Source: Apteryx mantelli (taxonomy: Eukaryota; Chordata; Aves; Apterygiformes; Apterygidae). From it: a stretch of DNA of 64,000 bases. This document shows, piece by piece, positions 49,151-63,834 of this stretch; the stretch's first letter is position 1, and every line of letters starts with the position of its first letter. The stretch covers positions 42,206,425-42,270,424 of the forward strand of contig NC_090020.1 in the NCBI RefSeq assembly GCF_036417845.1, given 5' to 3'. Under the pieces are notes generated by a model. The model was not told where the DNA came from and did not search any database. It saw only the letters and a program-made list of their open reading frames with translations. The translations under genes were made by a program, and so were the position numbers.

Positions 49151-50478
49151 GTTATTTAACTTTTGTGTAATATGGAAGACCTGCAGAACTGTCTGTAACA
49201 GATGACTTTGGTTTAATCTCAAATTTAATAATATCAGATTAGCAAAGGAGAATGTTTCCGTGCTGTGCTTCATTTTTTTTGTCTTGCTGGGCCCTATTTA
49301 AAAAAAACTAGTAAAATGAGTCTTTGGAGCCTCTCACAATGGTTTTTCTGGCACAATAGTAGTAGATAGAAAATTTATGCTATAAAGTTGAATACAGTCT
49401 TTTCTTACCTAATGAGTAGCCACATACTTACTGTTGCTGCTTTCCTGTGTGTGCATTTGCATTAAGTTCTCAATGAAAGCTTCAATGGGCAAGATGGTTG
49501 ATCTTGATTTCTTTCCACATGTTTTTCCTATTTTGATGCATCCTGTATCTGTGCTAATGGTTGACTATAATTCTTTGAGGTCTTTTTTTTAAATAGATAA
49601 TCAACTGTCATCCAGAACTCTAGAGACTTGAAATGAGTGAGTGTGCATACTGTTAAGCTTTTAGGAGCACCTTAAAAGACACTTGTGTGAATTTTCAGTG
49701 TTTGCTAATAAACCTTAGAATATCATATCTATATTTTGTATTAATATCTTTTTGTCTTATGGTGTCAGGGAAATAAATATAAATACAGGGAAGAATGTTT
49801 AGTTCAAAAGTCTAGTTTAATGATGTTGAAAATAGGTGAATCATGCACTGGGGAGACAGTAAGTGGAACAAACTGGAATGACAGTGAAATGTTCAAGAAT
49901 GATTTACTAAATGCTCCCTTCAGAAAGTGGAAAGAAAGTGATCTCCAGCTTAAGTAAAAGAGAGAGCACCTGGAATTGTGGGTTTAGTAAGGAAGCCAAA
50001 CAATCTGGAGAAATCCACTGCCAGAAAAGTGTGTTTTTGTTTTGTTTTTCCTGAAGCTATAAAAAAAAATGAAAGGAAGCTTCCTTTTGGTACTAGTTGT
50101 GTGCTGATTCTGTGTCCTATTTTATTCTTAAAATGTTTGAAAAGCTTATGATGTTTTTAAGGGAAAAATAGGGTATATTTGTATCATGTGATACTTTCCA
50201 GTAATACTTGGAATGCCTGTTAAAGAGCAATTACTAAAGCTAGATGGTTTTATTGGTTTGGATAACCTTTTCATCTAAGATGTTTCAAAAGAGATGTCAG
50301 AATTGTTTCAAGGTAGCTAATAGTGTGTTTGTTTGCTTTTTGTAAAGTCTTGAATAAAGCCAATCTCAGAGGAGTGGCAGAAAGCTAATATTGTGATTAT
50401 GTATGTTAAATATGATAAACTTCAACTTAATGCTGGCTGCCAGCTTGATGTGTCTTTCCAGAGATCAGTGTTAAAACT

Positions 50479-50514
50479 GGCATAGAACTTGGCATAGAAC
50501 TTGACACAGAACTA
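50479..50514 (+). repeat. 12-base tandem repeat, three copies
   Basis: GGCATAGAACTT occurs twice in tandem, followed by a third diverged copy (GACACAGAACTA). A small local duplication in the intron. Confidence 0.8.
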
Positions 50515-52194
50515 TATTTATGAAGGGGTTAATAAACAGAGGGTTTAAAAAAAAAAAACCAACTTGTAAAACTCATTCACCCTCTTGTGTATTATGTATT
50601 GAGTCAGTGAAGATATTGATATAAGTAAATTCTTGTAGAAAAGAAATAGCAATGTTGAAAAACTGATATGATGAACATTAAATGGAAAATTAGTAGATCT
50701 CAATATAACTGCAGTTTAGGAACTCTACAACAATTGTTTCTTTGTCTGATCACTGGAGAGGCTTGTTTTTAGTCTCTGAGTAATTTTTTTGTTTGGGCCA
50801 CAGGGAAGAGAAAACTGACAATTTTCAGATGCTAAAGGATGGAATAATGAGAATTACTGTTGAGTAATCTAGGGGTGTTAGAGCAATGAATTGATACAAG
50901 AATCTTCCACCTAGCAGTAGAGAATGTATGGTGGAAGTGCCACTGAGAGGCGAGTGGATCATCACTGGATTATGGCTATCTTGAGTCACCTGGTCTGTAG
51001 TTAACAGACTTGGGTTTGAATTGGAAGTATGACAATCAGTTCAGTCGTAAGGTGAGACTGGTGTGAGATGGCTGTAATTATCAATGGCCAATTTTGTTAA
51101 TACTGGATCATATTCTTAATAACTGGAACTTGGTAAATCAAGAGTGCTATTTTATAAAAGATCAAAAAGGGTGATTTAGAGGGTTCTTATGAGTTGTTAC
51201 TTGTATGGAACAGCAGAATTGGTCCACTCCAGTTTTATAACATATGGAAATTAAATACAGAACTATCAAGAAAAACTATTACATATGCACAATTTGGGAA
51301 TAATCCTTCTAATTTTTCCTAAATTTCTAGTAGGACTTGGTATAGATATTTAACTGCTCTCTATTAAAAAAATGGAGTTTTGAGTCTGTAAAATCATTAG
51401 GGTTTAAATGTGTCTTGCTGTTTTTAATAGAAGAGCTTGTTAATTGTATCCTCTAATAGGGAATTTCTTCATTAAAATAGCAGAGCTGGGCAATTAAATC
51501 CAGGTGTGCTGTTTCTATTGGAGACCTACATCTAATTCTCTATGAATATCTAAGTTTTTCTGAAAACCCTGATGTGTGAAAAAGCAGGCAGCTAATGCAA
51601 ATCATTAAGCTGATTTTAAGTGCCTTCTGGAATATGTCATCTTTGAGAAGATGGTGGCTGGTGTTTTTTTAGTATAAGTTTTTTCTATCTATGGCCCCCT
51701 CATGCCTTAAAATTTAAGCAGAGATTCTGAAGGGTATGTATGCATTTTAAACTCAAGTGATTTCAAAGTGCTCTAGGCATCTAAATATCTTAGTGCTTTA
51801 GTCTCTAAAACACTTTGGTAATGACACTTGTACATTGATAACTGTACAGTGGATGTAATTGTTCAAACCCTATTGAAGCTGGTTTTCCTTTAATATCATT
51901 CTGTTATGAGCCACTGCTTTGGTTTGCTGTTTAGAGGCATCTGTTAATGTTTGCAAGTATAGACTAAGTAGCAATTTTGAGGGGAGGGGGAAAAAATTTA
52001 ACAAGGGCTGATGAAATAGTGTACCCACAAAAGCAAGTGGGGAAGGAAGGAAAAACAGCATGCCCATGTACATTTGCCAGATTGGTTAGTGGATATAATG
52101 GGATCTAGCCAGGCTTACAGGCTTTCAGATAGTGATGGTTACATTCATTTTGAGTTGGTAAGAATGTTAGGGGTTTTGACAATTTTCTGCAGTA

Positions 52195-53190
52195 TCCTGG
52201 TAGCCAAGCTAAGGAGATATGGATTAGATGAATGGGCTATGAAATGAACAGAGGACTGGCTGGACCATTGAGCTCAAATAGTAACTTAGGTCAGCAGTTC
52301 AAAGTTTATCTGGCAGGTGCTTAGGAGAAGTCTTTCCCCAGGGGCTGATACCGTGTCCAGAGCTGGTTAACACATTCCCAGCCACCCGGCCTTGCAGGAG
52401 GGACTGGAGGGTAGAGCTGCCATTCAGAGAGATGTTGCTGAACTGTCCTGTCAACAGGAACCTCATGGAAGTCACCAAAGACAAACTGAAAGCCCTGCAC
52501 CTGAGACTGAACAGCCCCTTGTAGCATTGCAGGGCTGGGGACTGGCTGGTGAGGGAGCAGCTCTGCAGCAAAGAACCTGGGTGGGCAGCAGAGCAGGTTG
52601 GATGTGAGCCAGCTGGGTGCCCTGGCTGCAGAAGCAGCCCATTGGGCCCTGGGCTGCTTCAGCAAGAGTGTAGCCAGCAGCTTGAGGGAGCTGGTCATTC
52701 CCTCCCCAGCTGTGTCTGGAATAGCGTCCTGTTCCGGACCTTCCAGCACAGGTGAGGAGAAAGATGGGAGCGAGTCCAGCAGCAAGCTGCTGAGGTGCTG
52801 GAGTGTATGGTGTATGAGGAAAGCCTAAGGGAACTGGGTTTACTGAGCCTAGAGAAAAATGTGGATCTGATTTCAGCCTTTCACTTCAATGGAGGGGGAA
52901 TTACAGATCCAGGTTCTTACAATTGCACAGATGGGACAAGAGGTAAGTCACAAGTTGGAAAGAGGGCAATTCTGTTCGGATATGAGGAAGAAATATTCCC
53001 CATGAGTGGTTAAATGCTGGAATGGGTTGCCTTTAAGGCTGTGGAGTTTCTGTCCTTGGAAGTGCTCAGAATTAGCAAAGGTCCTGAGCAACCTGATCTG
53101 ACTTTGAAATTCACTCTGCTTGTTATGGGAAGCTGGTGTAGATGGCCTGCAGAGGTTCCTTCCAATATAAATTATTTTATGAACTTTTTT
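52195..53190 (+). mobile_element. CR1 LINE 3' fragment, about 1 kb
   Basis: A plus-strand segment collinear with the RT and C-terminal part of ORF2 in the 30-34 kb CR1. 'aagctaaggagatatggattagatgaatgggc' matches the [10 protein letters not shown] region. CTGCCATTCAGAGAGATG matches the CAAIQRDL region. 'cagcaagctgctgaggtgctggagtgtatggtgtatgaggaaagcctaagggaactggg' and 'ggaagaaatattccccatgagtg' match the C-terminal region. 'ctgagcaacctgatctgac' and 'gatggcctgcagaggttccttccaa' match the 3' end. Many stops and indels show it is clearly older than the near full-length copy. Middle parts are shortened. Confidence 0.85.
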
Positions 53191-56100
53191 AGTTTTGTAC
53201 TGGTATCGTGCTGTGCCTGAGCTAGTAGTTGTAGCCTCAGCACAGGAAATGCTAGTTGTTTTTCAATTTAAATCATCCTGTTGTGGCCCATCTAGTTCCC
53301 ATCAGTCTTTTACTGAGGTACTCAGGTGGACTCTATCCCCGTTTTTGTTGAATTTTATGAGTGTGCTTGCCAGATACACTGCATTAATTATAAAACAAGT
53401 GTTTCTGAATTATACAAGAAAAACTCATTTACATGTTATACTTCTAACTTTCTTAAGCAAAAGAAAGTAGTATTGTAAGGTGTTTTTCCTCAGGAGTGCT
53501 GCTTGCGAAGTGCCCTGGGTAGTCATTAGTTATAAGTCAGTGTGGTTCTGGAGTATGATGTGGCAAGTGCTATGTCCAGCACTTAAAAGTACTTGTGCTT
53601 AATTGCATGTATACCTTAAACAGCATTTTACAGTATCCTCCAAAAAGCTTTAGAATAACTTAATGATGTTGATCTCTAATATGAAGTGTCCTATAGTCAG
53701 TAAAAATTGACAAGTTTTAATTTATTTTGTTATAGATTACTTTTAGGAATAAAAAACCTGATTTTAAAATGCCTTGCCTCATGAAATATATCCAACAGCT
53801 TTTTGTTGTTTAATGACTAGTATATTATTTTAAGAAATATCAGTTCATTGTGGCAAAAGGCAGTCAAACAGTTGACAAACAGCTAGTAAAATTTATGTGA
53901 AAAGTAGAATGTTAAATTTTGAACAAGTGAAAGCATATCCAACAGAAGTGCCTGCTATTTAGAAAAAGGATGCTAGAGCACAGTGTAGCATTTACAGTAC
54001 ACTTAGACAGCTTAGAGCTATCAGAAAAATCTCTTGAACATGGCATTCATCTGCTTTCACACTGCCTTTTTTGCAGTATTATAACTTTGAGGTATATAGA
54101 AATTCTCTGAATGAACAGAACTCCATTCTTCTACCACTTACAACAAACTCCTTTTCTTCTATTATCTTTTTGGGTGTTTGCTATATTAACAAAAGATTTC
54201 TAAAAATAAGCTGCAGATGGCCTAAGTGAATGCTAAAATCTCTAAAAGTCGGGATGCTTACAAAATATAACAATTTTAGCTTAACAAGGTTGTGTAAAGC
54301 TTTACTAGAAGTGATGAGTTCACTGGACAACTTCAGTTTAAGTTTTTTATACTTAACCCTTTTCCAATGCAGGTTATTTATCATATGAAGCTCTGCTAAC
54401 TGTAATTTGCTTATGTTTTGTTGAAGACAAACTACAGAGAATGGTAGATTCTCCTTTTAACATGAATATGTACCTATTAAAGAAGCAAGTTTGGTAGAAG
54501 GCATGCACATTTATTTTTATGCTAAAGTATAGGTTGGAATACTTCTGAAAGATGTATGGGTTCTGAGCCTGCTTTTAATAAAAAAATCCATGGCAGAGTT
54601 CCTGCTTTCATTTGGTGCAGGACTGGGCTTTTAATTCAACTCCTTTCTCATCTCCTTGCTTTAAAACTGGAATATTCTCTGTAAAGATGTTTGGTATGGA
54701 AATGTGTTTCACTAGTAACAAATATATGTGCCATAGATGGTCTTTGAAATACTGTATTAAATAAGGTAACCTTGCATAGTTAACTCCTTTAGTATTTGAA
54801 ATTTAGGCTTATTGCTTGTGTGGAGATAAAAGGTTACTTAGAAAAGTCAGGTTTTTTGCTATTTGGTCTGTATGTTTTTGGAACAAGAGAAAGCTGTGGA
54901 TGTAAGAAACAAGCCTCAAAACAAAACTGGAAGCCTTTCATAAACTGTGATATGGAAGCTGAGAATGTTAGAAGCTTTTACTGTTGCATAATTATTGCAA
55001 GGTTTCCCTTAATGACAAGGTGAAATGATCCTTTTTTAATAAAAAAACAACAATAAAGCCATGTATGAAGCTTTTGGGTAATTGAACTTCTTCAGATGGT
55101 AGACTAGTTTTACACCACTTCAGTTGCTGTTGGGACCACTGAATGTATCTGAAAGTTACTGACACTGGCTCCAGCTAACTTTCTTCTAATTCTTCTGTTT
55201 CTCCAGTTGCCTTTTTTCCCGCTCACTTCCATGTCCACTATTACTTTCTTCTACATGGGGTAAAAAGCCTGTGTTCCCTGACTTGCACAGATGCCATATT
55301 GGGGAAGAGAGCGGGAGAAGGACTGACTGGCCATGATATTTAAGAGTCCTCAGCAGTGAGGCTTTTGGGGCTGGTACTTGGGGGCTATCACTGCCAAGGC
55401 TACTGGGGACGCCAGGCTGAAGAGTATGCTGTCAGCTAGTCCTGGCAGGTTGGAAAAGTTGTCTATTAATCAGAAGTCTACAGCCATGCGGTGTATTTGG
55501 TCCTCTTTTGAATTATCATGGAAGTTTGGTGCCAGCAAGGACTCAACTTAGTCCTGATACAAGAGAACTGTCAGATCTATAGTGTAGTTTCCTCAATGTT
55601 TTATAAGCCAGTTGAACAATAAAGACACTGCTACTTCAGCAGAGCAGGGATAAACTTCCTGGGTTCTGTTAAGATCATATCAGTGTGGGTCTACCACAGG
55701 GGTTTATATGGATATTCCACATGCTTTTTCAAATGTTTGTGCAATTGTAATTTAAGTAACACTAGTGACATGAGTAGGTGAAGTTTGTAGTTAAGTTTAG
55801 ATGAGTAGTAACTCCCATCCCAGCGCTGCTTTGGATCAAGATGGTATTGCTGCTTCGGGTATACTTGTTCACTTTTGAAGGCTTTTCTTTTTCTTTATAG
55901 CTGAAAGGAAGATGGACAACATTATTTTTCAGTGAAAATAGTGGTATGTGTTGCAAAGCGCACATTTGCTAGTAGCTTAGAGGAAGACAGGTCTGCTTAT
56001 TTAGAGTTGGGTGTGGGTGCAGGGCTCTCCAAACATCTCCCACCTATAGACATGGGAGGCAGGTGTCTGTTTCTGCTGTGTAAACAGCAGCTTTGGGTAA

Positions 56101-56648
56101 GTTCTGCTAAAACCATTTGTGAGAAAATGGTATGGCAGGAGAAGTTGTGAAAAACCTTGTGTTCCTCTTTTTATTCCTGAAAATTACTCCTTATCTAAGT
56201 GTTCTTGAAAGCCTTAATCTTTTTAAAGAAATTCATGTGTTAAAACAGGTGACCAATACTTAAACAAAACAAAGTGCTTGGTCAAATTGAGTGGAAAACA
56301 TTCTGCTCTATCACAGACTTGGATTCTCTTCTGTTTTTTATTGGTTTCTTGCATTCTCTCTATGGCTTGTAGAGGCTTCTGCTTCATGTCTTCCTAAAAT
56401 GTAGCTTCCTAAAACAGCTTGTGGCTGTTTGTTCCCTGTTGTGTGCTTTCTGTTGTCTGCATATATGCCCAAACAATTCCTTCATTTAGTGAGTTCTGTG
56501 TCTGGCTTATCACTTTGGGAAATTGTACTCTTTGGCTTAAAAAGGCAGTTGAACTAGAGGAGGAAGCAAGCTTTCCTTCTAGTTTTAATTGTGTGCTCTT
56601 GTCTGTGGAGATACAGATGTAGCAATGCACTGGACTGTCTTGTACTAC

Positions 56649-56668
56649 ATATTTTTATATAAAAATAT
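56649..56668. repeat. 20-base perfect AT palindrome
   Basis: ATATTTTTATATAAAAATAT is its own reverse complement. Such AT palindromes can extrude cruciforms. It lies in intronic AT-rich DNA and could be chance. Confidence 0.7.
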
Positions 56669-59600
56669 AATTAAAAATACAGTGATGTTTGCAAGTAACT
56701 TTGTACACATGCAATTAAGACTTGCATAATTATTATTCATTGCTAATCTGATACAGAGGTTGAGATACTGGTAGGAATATTAGTTGCTTGTGTGTGTTAT
56801 GCACAGTATTAAATACAATTTAATATTGAATACCATTTTTTGTCTATAAAATGACAAACCTGCTGAAAATGAAGCAACTGAAAGTGAGAGTGAAGCTATG
56901 GAACGGTAGGTGGCACTGGCATTGCGTGGGACTGATGTGCACTCCTGGGGCTCTAGCATTGAGCAGCAAAGGCACACATTGCATATAAGGAAAAAACAAA
57001 TTGTGTTCCTACTTAGTGGAAAGGCCTGTGTTTAAAAAGTAGTTGTGCAGGTTTCCTGTGTTATGAGTGTGGATGAGAGCCATTTTTCTCTTCAGTTTTA
57101 TAGTTTAGTGATCTCTGAACTGCTCCAGCTCATGCCTTTAAGATCATTTTCAGCTCCCAATGTTCTGTTTTAGCAAAGAGTAAGGTAATGGAAATATTTC
57201 CAACCAGGGTAGGGCAGATCCTCATAGGTGCACTTGTTGCAGGTGAGTACAAAAGGCAATAACTCTATAGTCAAATAACTACTCACCATTTTTCACCTTG
57301 TTCATGGATAATCCCTTAGGAAGGGGAATGTATCAGACTCACTGGACTTCATAAAATCCTGTATATATAAAGTTCAGACTTGGTGTCTTGTCAGTAAAAA
57401 TCAGTGGAGTGACATAAAGAAGGGTTAGAGATGAAAACTACAATGGATCCTCCTTAAGAATCTTTATGAGCATTTTGTATTCTTATATTGGAACTAGTTT
57501 GCAGCATTTTCAGCTGTAGACACTTGGCTTTCAAACAAGTTGTGTTTCAATTTAAAGCATAGCTGGACCTAGCTTTATCTTATAATGCCAACATCAGTTT
57601 CTCATTTCCTAATTATTATTTCAAAGACTAAAAGGATACAAGCATTTGGGGAAACAAAGTTCTTCAGGTTGAAGCAAGCATTCAAATGAATGCATTTCTG
57701 TAGTGCTGCAAAAATATCTTCAGCCAATGGTATCCAGTCTTCATTTAACTGAAGAAATACTAATTTAGAAACTTGATGTACTTTTCAAAAATATACTTCT
57801 ATTTTTACATTATGCTGTTAACCAGAGTGTTCTCTGCATATATACAAATGGATCAAGTATCCAAGATACTGAATCTGTATTGGTGTATTTTTTCCTTCCT
57901 GGATCTGTTGGCTCCTCTGTTACCAGGGGAGTTCTGAGCTCTTCCATGACCCCTTTCTGCTTACAAAATTTGCTAGTGTCTTTGCTTATGGCAGCCTCTA
58001 AGCTTCTGAGAAACAGATGAGAAATGATAAAGCTGGCAGTGGAAGACTTCAATTTAACACCTTAACCTTAGTGTCCCAATCTTAACGGCTGAGTTCCAAT
58101 GGCATTACTGCCACCCCTTGTTCAGCAAATCTAAGGTTCTATTAATTGTCTGGCATCAAGCTTGCCAGAGTGCCAGTTATCTTGCCAGACTGTAGACCCA
58201 AGATGCACAAAATGTCAGCAATCTCAGGTTCATTAGTTTTTGGCTTTCCTGGCCTCTCTGTAATGAGTCCGGTGCTGCATAAGCTGAATCCTATTGTTTT
58301 ATTAACTCCCATTAGGTATAATGGAAGCTATAGCCAACTGTAATGTATGCAGTTGAAATAGCTGAAAGTGTCCTCCTGTTGATTTGTTCATTTCTGTTAC
58401 TGTTAAGGAAAGCTACCTGCCAAGATCTGCTTCCATATAATGTGTTAATAAAATATACAGGATGGATATTGTGTTCTTGGCTCTTTAGTGTCTTTTGTCT
58501 TATATGGCATAGGAAGATATTTGTTGTTTAATATGTTCGGATTAGCCTTGTAAAGCTATCATGAACATCTGAGGATTTTAAAAAAAGTCAAATCCCCTCT
58601 TTTCCCCCCCCGAACTTATTTTTGTCCTTTATTTTTGATGCAATTTATCTGGTAAAAATTTTATTTGTCTTGGGAAATGGTTGTGTTAGAACTCTGCACA
58701 ATTTGGAGTATTTAGCAAAGGCAACACAGATCTTGTCCACATCTATATTATATGAAGTGTGCTGACTTTTGTCTTTATATCTTCAGCATGAAAATGTGTA
58801 AAAGAACACTCCTCAAGGGCAACTTATACTCTATGTTTAGCTTTCATACAAATGCTGTACTAATGAATCCAACAATTCTGTTGGAACCATTACCTTCTAT
58901 TATAATGTCAAAGATCAGAATAAACATCCAGATTGATTTAAAACACTTCTAATGTAATTGCCTACCACTGTAATGTTATAAATTTCTCCATAAAACCGAA
59001 CTTCACCCTGAAATAGTAATTCTGTAGATACAAGTTTCTCTTCAATACAAAAACCTGAAAACTTTCTATTGTGCTGTTTACTTAGTGTTCAAAACCACAT
59101 ATAATAAAAATAAAAGGGAAGTTCGGAATGATGAATGAACTACAAAATCCTTTGAAAGGAAAGCTTTTTTGTTTACTAAGTACAGATATTTAGATATAGA
59201 TATTTCTTTGTCTCTTTCCAGGAAATGAGTGTTTACTTAGTTGCTTAGTTTTTTGAGAAACATGCTAGCTGATTTAATTTCCCAGAAGACAGGAATGTTG
59301 TCCTTAAACAGAACTCTGAGTTTGTCATGAAATAAGTTACTTCTTCCATCCCTCATCTCCAGAGAGGTGCTTTTTCTTGTCCTCTTTTGGTCTTAAATCT
59401 AGGAAGAATGATGTTTTGTAATCTCCAAGTAATGCTTTTCAAATGTTTTGCTACAGTTCAAATCCAAACCAGTTCAGCTTTGACTGAAAATCATTACAAA
59501 CTGATGGCTGTTTGCTGAAAAGGAAACGAATTGGTGATGTCAGTCCATTTTTTTTAATGGTTGGATGTCAACAACAGAAAACCCCAAGATCAAAATCAAC

Positions 59601-59849
59601 ACTAACAAACTTCTTTAAGGCTTGTCCTGAGGATAGTTTTGCTGTTTGCCTTTGAGATATTTTGGCACTTCTGGGACAATTCCCAGAACTTATTAGGTTT
59701 TTCTGAAAGTAAATGTTGAAATGAGAGCTCCTGTAGTCTGTGTGCTTGTTCTGAATGCTTATTTTGGTGAACTTTATTTTCTTTGGGTGTTGGAGCTGGG
59801 TATTGTCTTGCTCCATTTTTTGAAATCTGTCATCCTACAGTTTGTTATT

Positions 59850-60010
59850 TGTATTTCCTATTTATAGGAAAAAATATTTATAGGTGAGGAAAATACTTTC
59901 TATTCAGCTTCTCCATGCACTTTATGACTTTCACCAGTTGTCTCTGCTCCAGACTGAAAATTGCAAGTCTGCTTAGTCCTCCTCCATATAGGAAGTGCTT
60001 CTGATATCAA
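59850..60010 (-). mobile_element. Possible ancient CR1/L3-like fragment
   Basis: Plus-strand text 'actttatgactttcaccagttgtctctgctccagactgaaaattgcaagtctgcttagtcc' parallels the complement of the 3' coding end of old CR1-superfamily copies ('ctcttttccaaactgaaaagtcc...'). It is short and very diverged, recalled rather than aligned. Confidence 0.4.
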
Positions 60011-61760
60011 CCTGCCTTATGGTTTGTATGGGTTTACTGAAGCCTTCTGCCCAGGGCAAAGGCCTAGGAGTTAAATTTATGAGAGAAATAGTTCTCAGAT
60101 TGTTGAATTCTCCTTGGTGGAAGATGATAGAAAACATTTTAGGTTCTGGTGGGGAGAATTGATGCCAGCGTTGCTGAGAAAAGAGTGGAAAATGTAGGGA
60201 AGGGCAAGGGATTATCTCCTGACTGTAGGACTTAGCTGCAGCAGAATTGCTGAGAGCTGGTACAGAGGGGATCTGAACTCTAGGATCTATTGTGGGATCT
60301 CTTAGCCAGTAGGACCTGCCTTGTTGAGAGGCAGGGAGATGGCTCTGTCTCCATGTGCTGCTCTCAGCTGCTTAAACTTTCTGTATTTTGTCACTGGTGT
60401 CTCTGGTTTGGGTTGGGGGAGGTGTTTTTGTATTAAATACTGCATTGCTCTTGTGTGCCTCTGCTGTCACAGCTGTTGTGGTTGTGTATTATGACTCTTT
60501 ATACCTTGACCAAGCTAGGTATGTTAGTGGTGTGTTTTAGCAAGAAGACAAGATAAAACATTGTCCCAACTGTAGAACTGTTGGAAGACTTCTCTGAAAA
60601 ACTGCTTCTTCGAGTAAAATGGTAATCTGTCTGTAGCTGGTCACTTCTGTGTTCATGCCAGTTTGGAATTAACCCTTGAAAATCCATGGTTCTGCCCTGA
60701 ATATCTTCTGCTATAAAATGCTAAACTTGGTCCAGTATGTTTTAATGAATTGAAAATGTAGTGTTATAATGGCTTTTATTGGAACTAGGTAGCATAGTAC
60801 TGGCACATGTAATGGACTGTATTGCTTCTAGTTCCAAGTTCAAATTGATCCTGTCTGATACCACTCTAAATGCATGCTTCTAAGATGCATCCCTGTTTCT
60901 GCCTGGTACTCCAGAGCAAAAAAAGGAGCTGACATTTTATATACCTTCATATTGAGTTCTGACATGCTACTTCGGAGTACTTCTAGCTGCCTAATGCCAT
61001 TCACATGTGTTTCCAAAGTGTCTGAAAATGGTCTTTTACAAAGTGTAAAGACATCAAATTAATTAACAATCTCATGGTACAGTGATGGGGTTTTTGTATG
61101 AGTTAAATAGTGCTCCAGACTTCTGACAGCCTGAGCTAACTTGTTACTATGTCAGACTGCTTGAAGTTGCTGGGCCCTTTGTTAAAAAAGCAGTAAGAGC
61201 TTTTGTATATTATAACTTTAAAATGTCTTTACCTCTTTACGCCTAGAGGCATGTTATTTGCAAAGTGGTTGATTGTGTGTTGACTGGTAATGTGAATTTT
61301 CTTGTTGTGTGATCTTTCTCTGCTTGGATAGAATGCATTTTATGTGCGTGTTTTTATGGAGAAGGTGTTAACAGAATAATTAGTCTTGTGCTCTTTAAAT
61401 GCTTCTGGAGCTGATGAACAGGTTGAGCTTGGGAAAGGGAATGAATATTTGTGAATGTTTTTGGTCCAGGAATGCAGGTTGAGTAATCTGTAGCTATAAT
61501 CATCAGTTTAGAAAGCTGTATTTAATTAGTATAAATGTATAATTAGGAGTCCTTTAAGTTACACATTTAAAATTCAAAAGACATAACTTTCACTGTAATT
61601 CATATTGGGTGTTTCTCCCTTTAAATGAGTCTGTTTATTTAGGAAACTGATATGTACCATTAAATTCACTGGCTGCACTGTTTAAAAAAAAAATACACCT
61701 GTTTTATTTTTAACTTCTTGTGGGAAGCAAAAACTCAGCAATTTGCCTTTGAGTGTGTGT

Positions 61761-61786
61761 GGGGGGGGTCCCCCTCCCCCCCCCCC
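61761..61786. repeat. G8 / C5 / C11 homopolymer cluster
   Basis: Eight G (61761-61768), then T, five C, T, and eleven C (61776-61786). The G8 can pair with the C11 across a seven-base loop. Prone to slippage and assembly error. Confidence 0.85.
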
Positions 61787-63834
61787 TTTCCTGTAGCAGG
61801 CTGGTGCTGTGCTGGTTGCTGAGTGAACAGGAAGTGTTTTGTTGCTTGTTCTCCATACTCTTCCAGCTGTGTTTCTGATACTGTCTTTTTTCCTCTGTTG
61901 CTGTTGATGTTCATGAAATCCATAAAAATTAATTTTAAATTTCTGCACCTCTTGACCCAGAGAGTTTGAGAGTCTTTTGAAAGAGGTTAGAGGGAAGGGG
62001 TGGATGTTGGAGCATGGGGGGAAAAGAGCATAATCTCATAAGTCTGATTTTTTTTTTTTTGAAACAATGTTAGACTAAGTGTTGGCAATTTTGCTTGAGT
62101 AATAACTGTTCAAAATAAGCAGAGCAGAGACCTAAAAAGTGCTGTTGAAATGCAGAGAATTTCATGTAGTTAGCTGTAGTACTTACCAAAGATGGCTTTT
62201 TGTAAACCTATTATAAGGGGAAGTGAAGAGGGTGGTATACATGTACACGGAAAATTGAGACTAAAAGAGCGTGAATTTGTATCGCGTTTCTGCTAAGTTT
62301 TTTAACTCTTGATCTTGCCTATGAGAACTAGTCTTCTGTAGGCTAATTGATTTGAATAATCATGAGGATAGTCATAGATATCTTAAATACAGTAATGCAA
62401 GCAGGGCAGTTAAAACAACTAAACCATAAATTTTGCAGTTAAATCTGAAATATGGCACAGGTGATGTTTTGTTATTTCTGTGCCTTGGGAACTGAACATG
62501 AGACTGAGGGACTTGTATTGCAAACACTTGAAAAATATTTACCTGGTGATGCTACACAGGCATCTTGTGGTGCCCTAAGAATCACCCAATCACATTGCCT
62601 ACATACTACCTGCTACTGGGAAAATAAGGGCAGCTCATGATAATTGAAGCAATGGTAACAGTTGAATTGGTCATCCTGTTTTATTAGTGAAAACAAAAGA
62701 GAACTCCAGATGACTCATTCATCTCTTTCAGTGTTACAGCCTGCAGTTTGTCTCTTACCCAGGGGGTTAAAACCGTGGGTGAGTTTCAATTACCAGAGCT
62801 TTGCAGTAGAGCTTGTATATTTGGGCCATCAGCTGTGGAGTTCTAGTTTAAATCTGACTCAAACCTATTAGGGTGAGAGGATGGACAAGTCTTCAGAAAC
62901 CTGAAGTCTACTGTGCAGGCATAACTAGTGTGAACTTTAGGCCTGTCTTTAATTCAGTGCAGCTGGTGGCCAGGGCATTTTGGCTAGAATTGCAGGATCC
63001 ATGTTTATTGTCAGCAGAGCTCCAGGGAATACCAAATGTTCCTCCTGGCTGTGCTTGCCCTGAATTTGCCAGATGCGTCTCAGCCATATAGAGGAAAAAG
63101 TCAATTTTTTTCCCCTCTGCTTATGGAAAGAGAGGTAGGCTTTCATTTAATAGGGATGGCTTCTTATCATCCATAAAAGTTCCAACAATTGCATCAGGTC
63201 ACATACTACAAACCCTATGAAGAGGGAAAGCAGAAATATGATGCATCTGGCAATATCTTTAAGATAGTGGTTAAGTCCTGTCCATTACAGAAGGCTGCCC
63301 TAAAGAACGGTAAGACTTTTGCTTAGAGAAATTCGGAAGTATATAAATAAAACTTTACAGCTGCAATACAAGGAGTAAAAAATTATGGGTGGATTATCTC
63401 TAGCCAGTGCTATTGGCATTGTATACATTCATTTTAAATTGTGCTGAGATGACTGAGAATGGAAGAATGGCCATACTAGAGTGTATCGAGGTCCATCTTG
63501 TTCAGCATGCTGTGTCCAAGCATAAACAGATTTTAGTCATGAGTATGTATCTGAGGAAGAGTTTAGAACAGGGCAAGCATATGCTGCTGCTACTTTCCTT
63601 TCTCCAACTGCCTTTAGCTCGGGGGACTTTCTGAGCCAGAAGTGGCTTTGTTTATTGAGTGGTGGTGTTTGTGTATTCAATGGATTTTTATGCCCTGATT
63701 TTTTTTTTTTTTGTTTTTTTGTTTCCCTTGAACCCATGTAAAGTTCTCGTATCCATAGCATCGGCTGGTGAGGAGGCCTGTGGCCCTGGCCTGAGCAGTT
63801 CCCTCCTTCTGTTTGTTTTGGACTGGCTTCTGCA

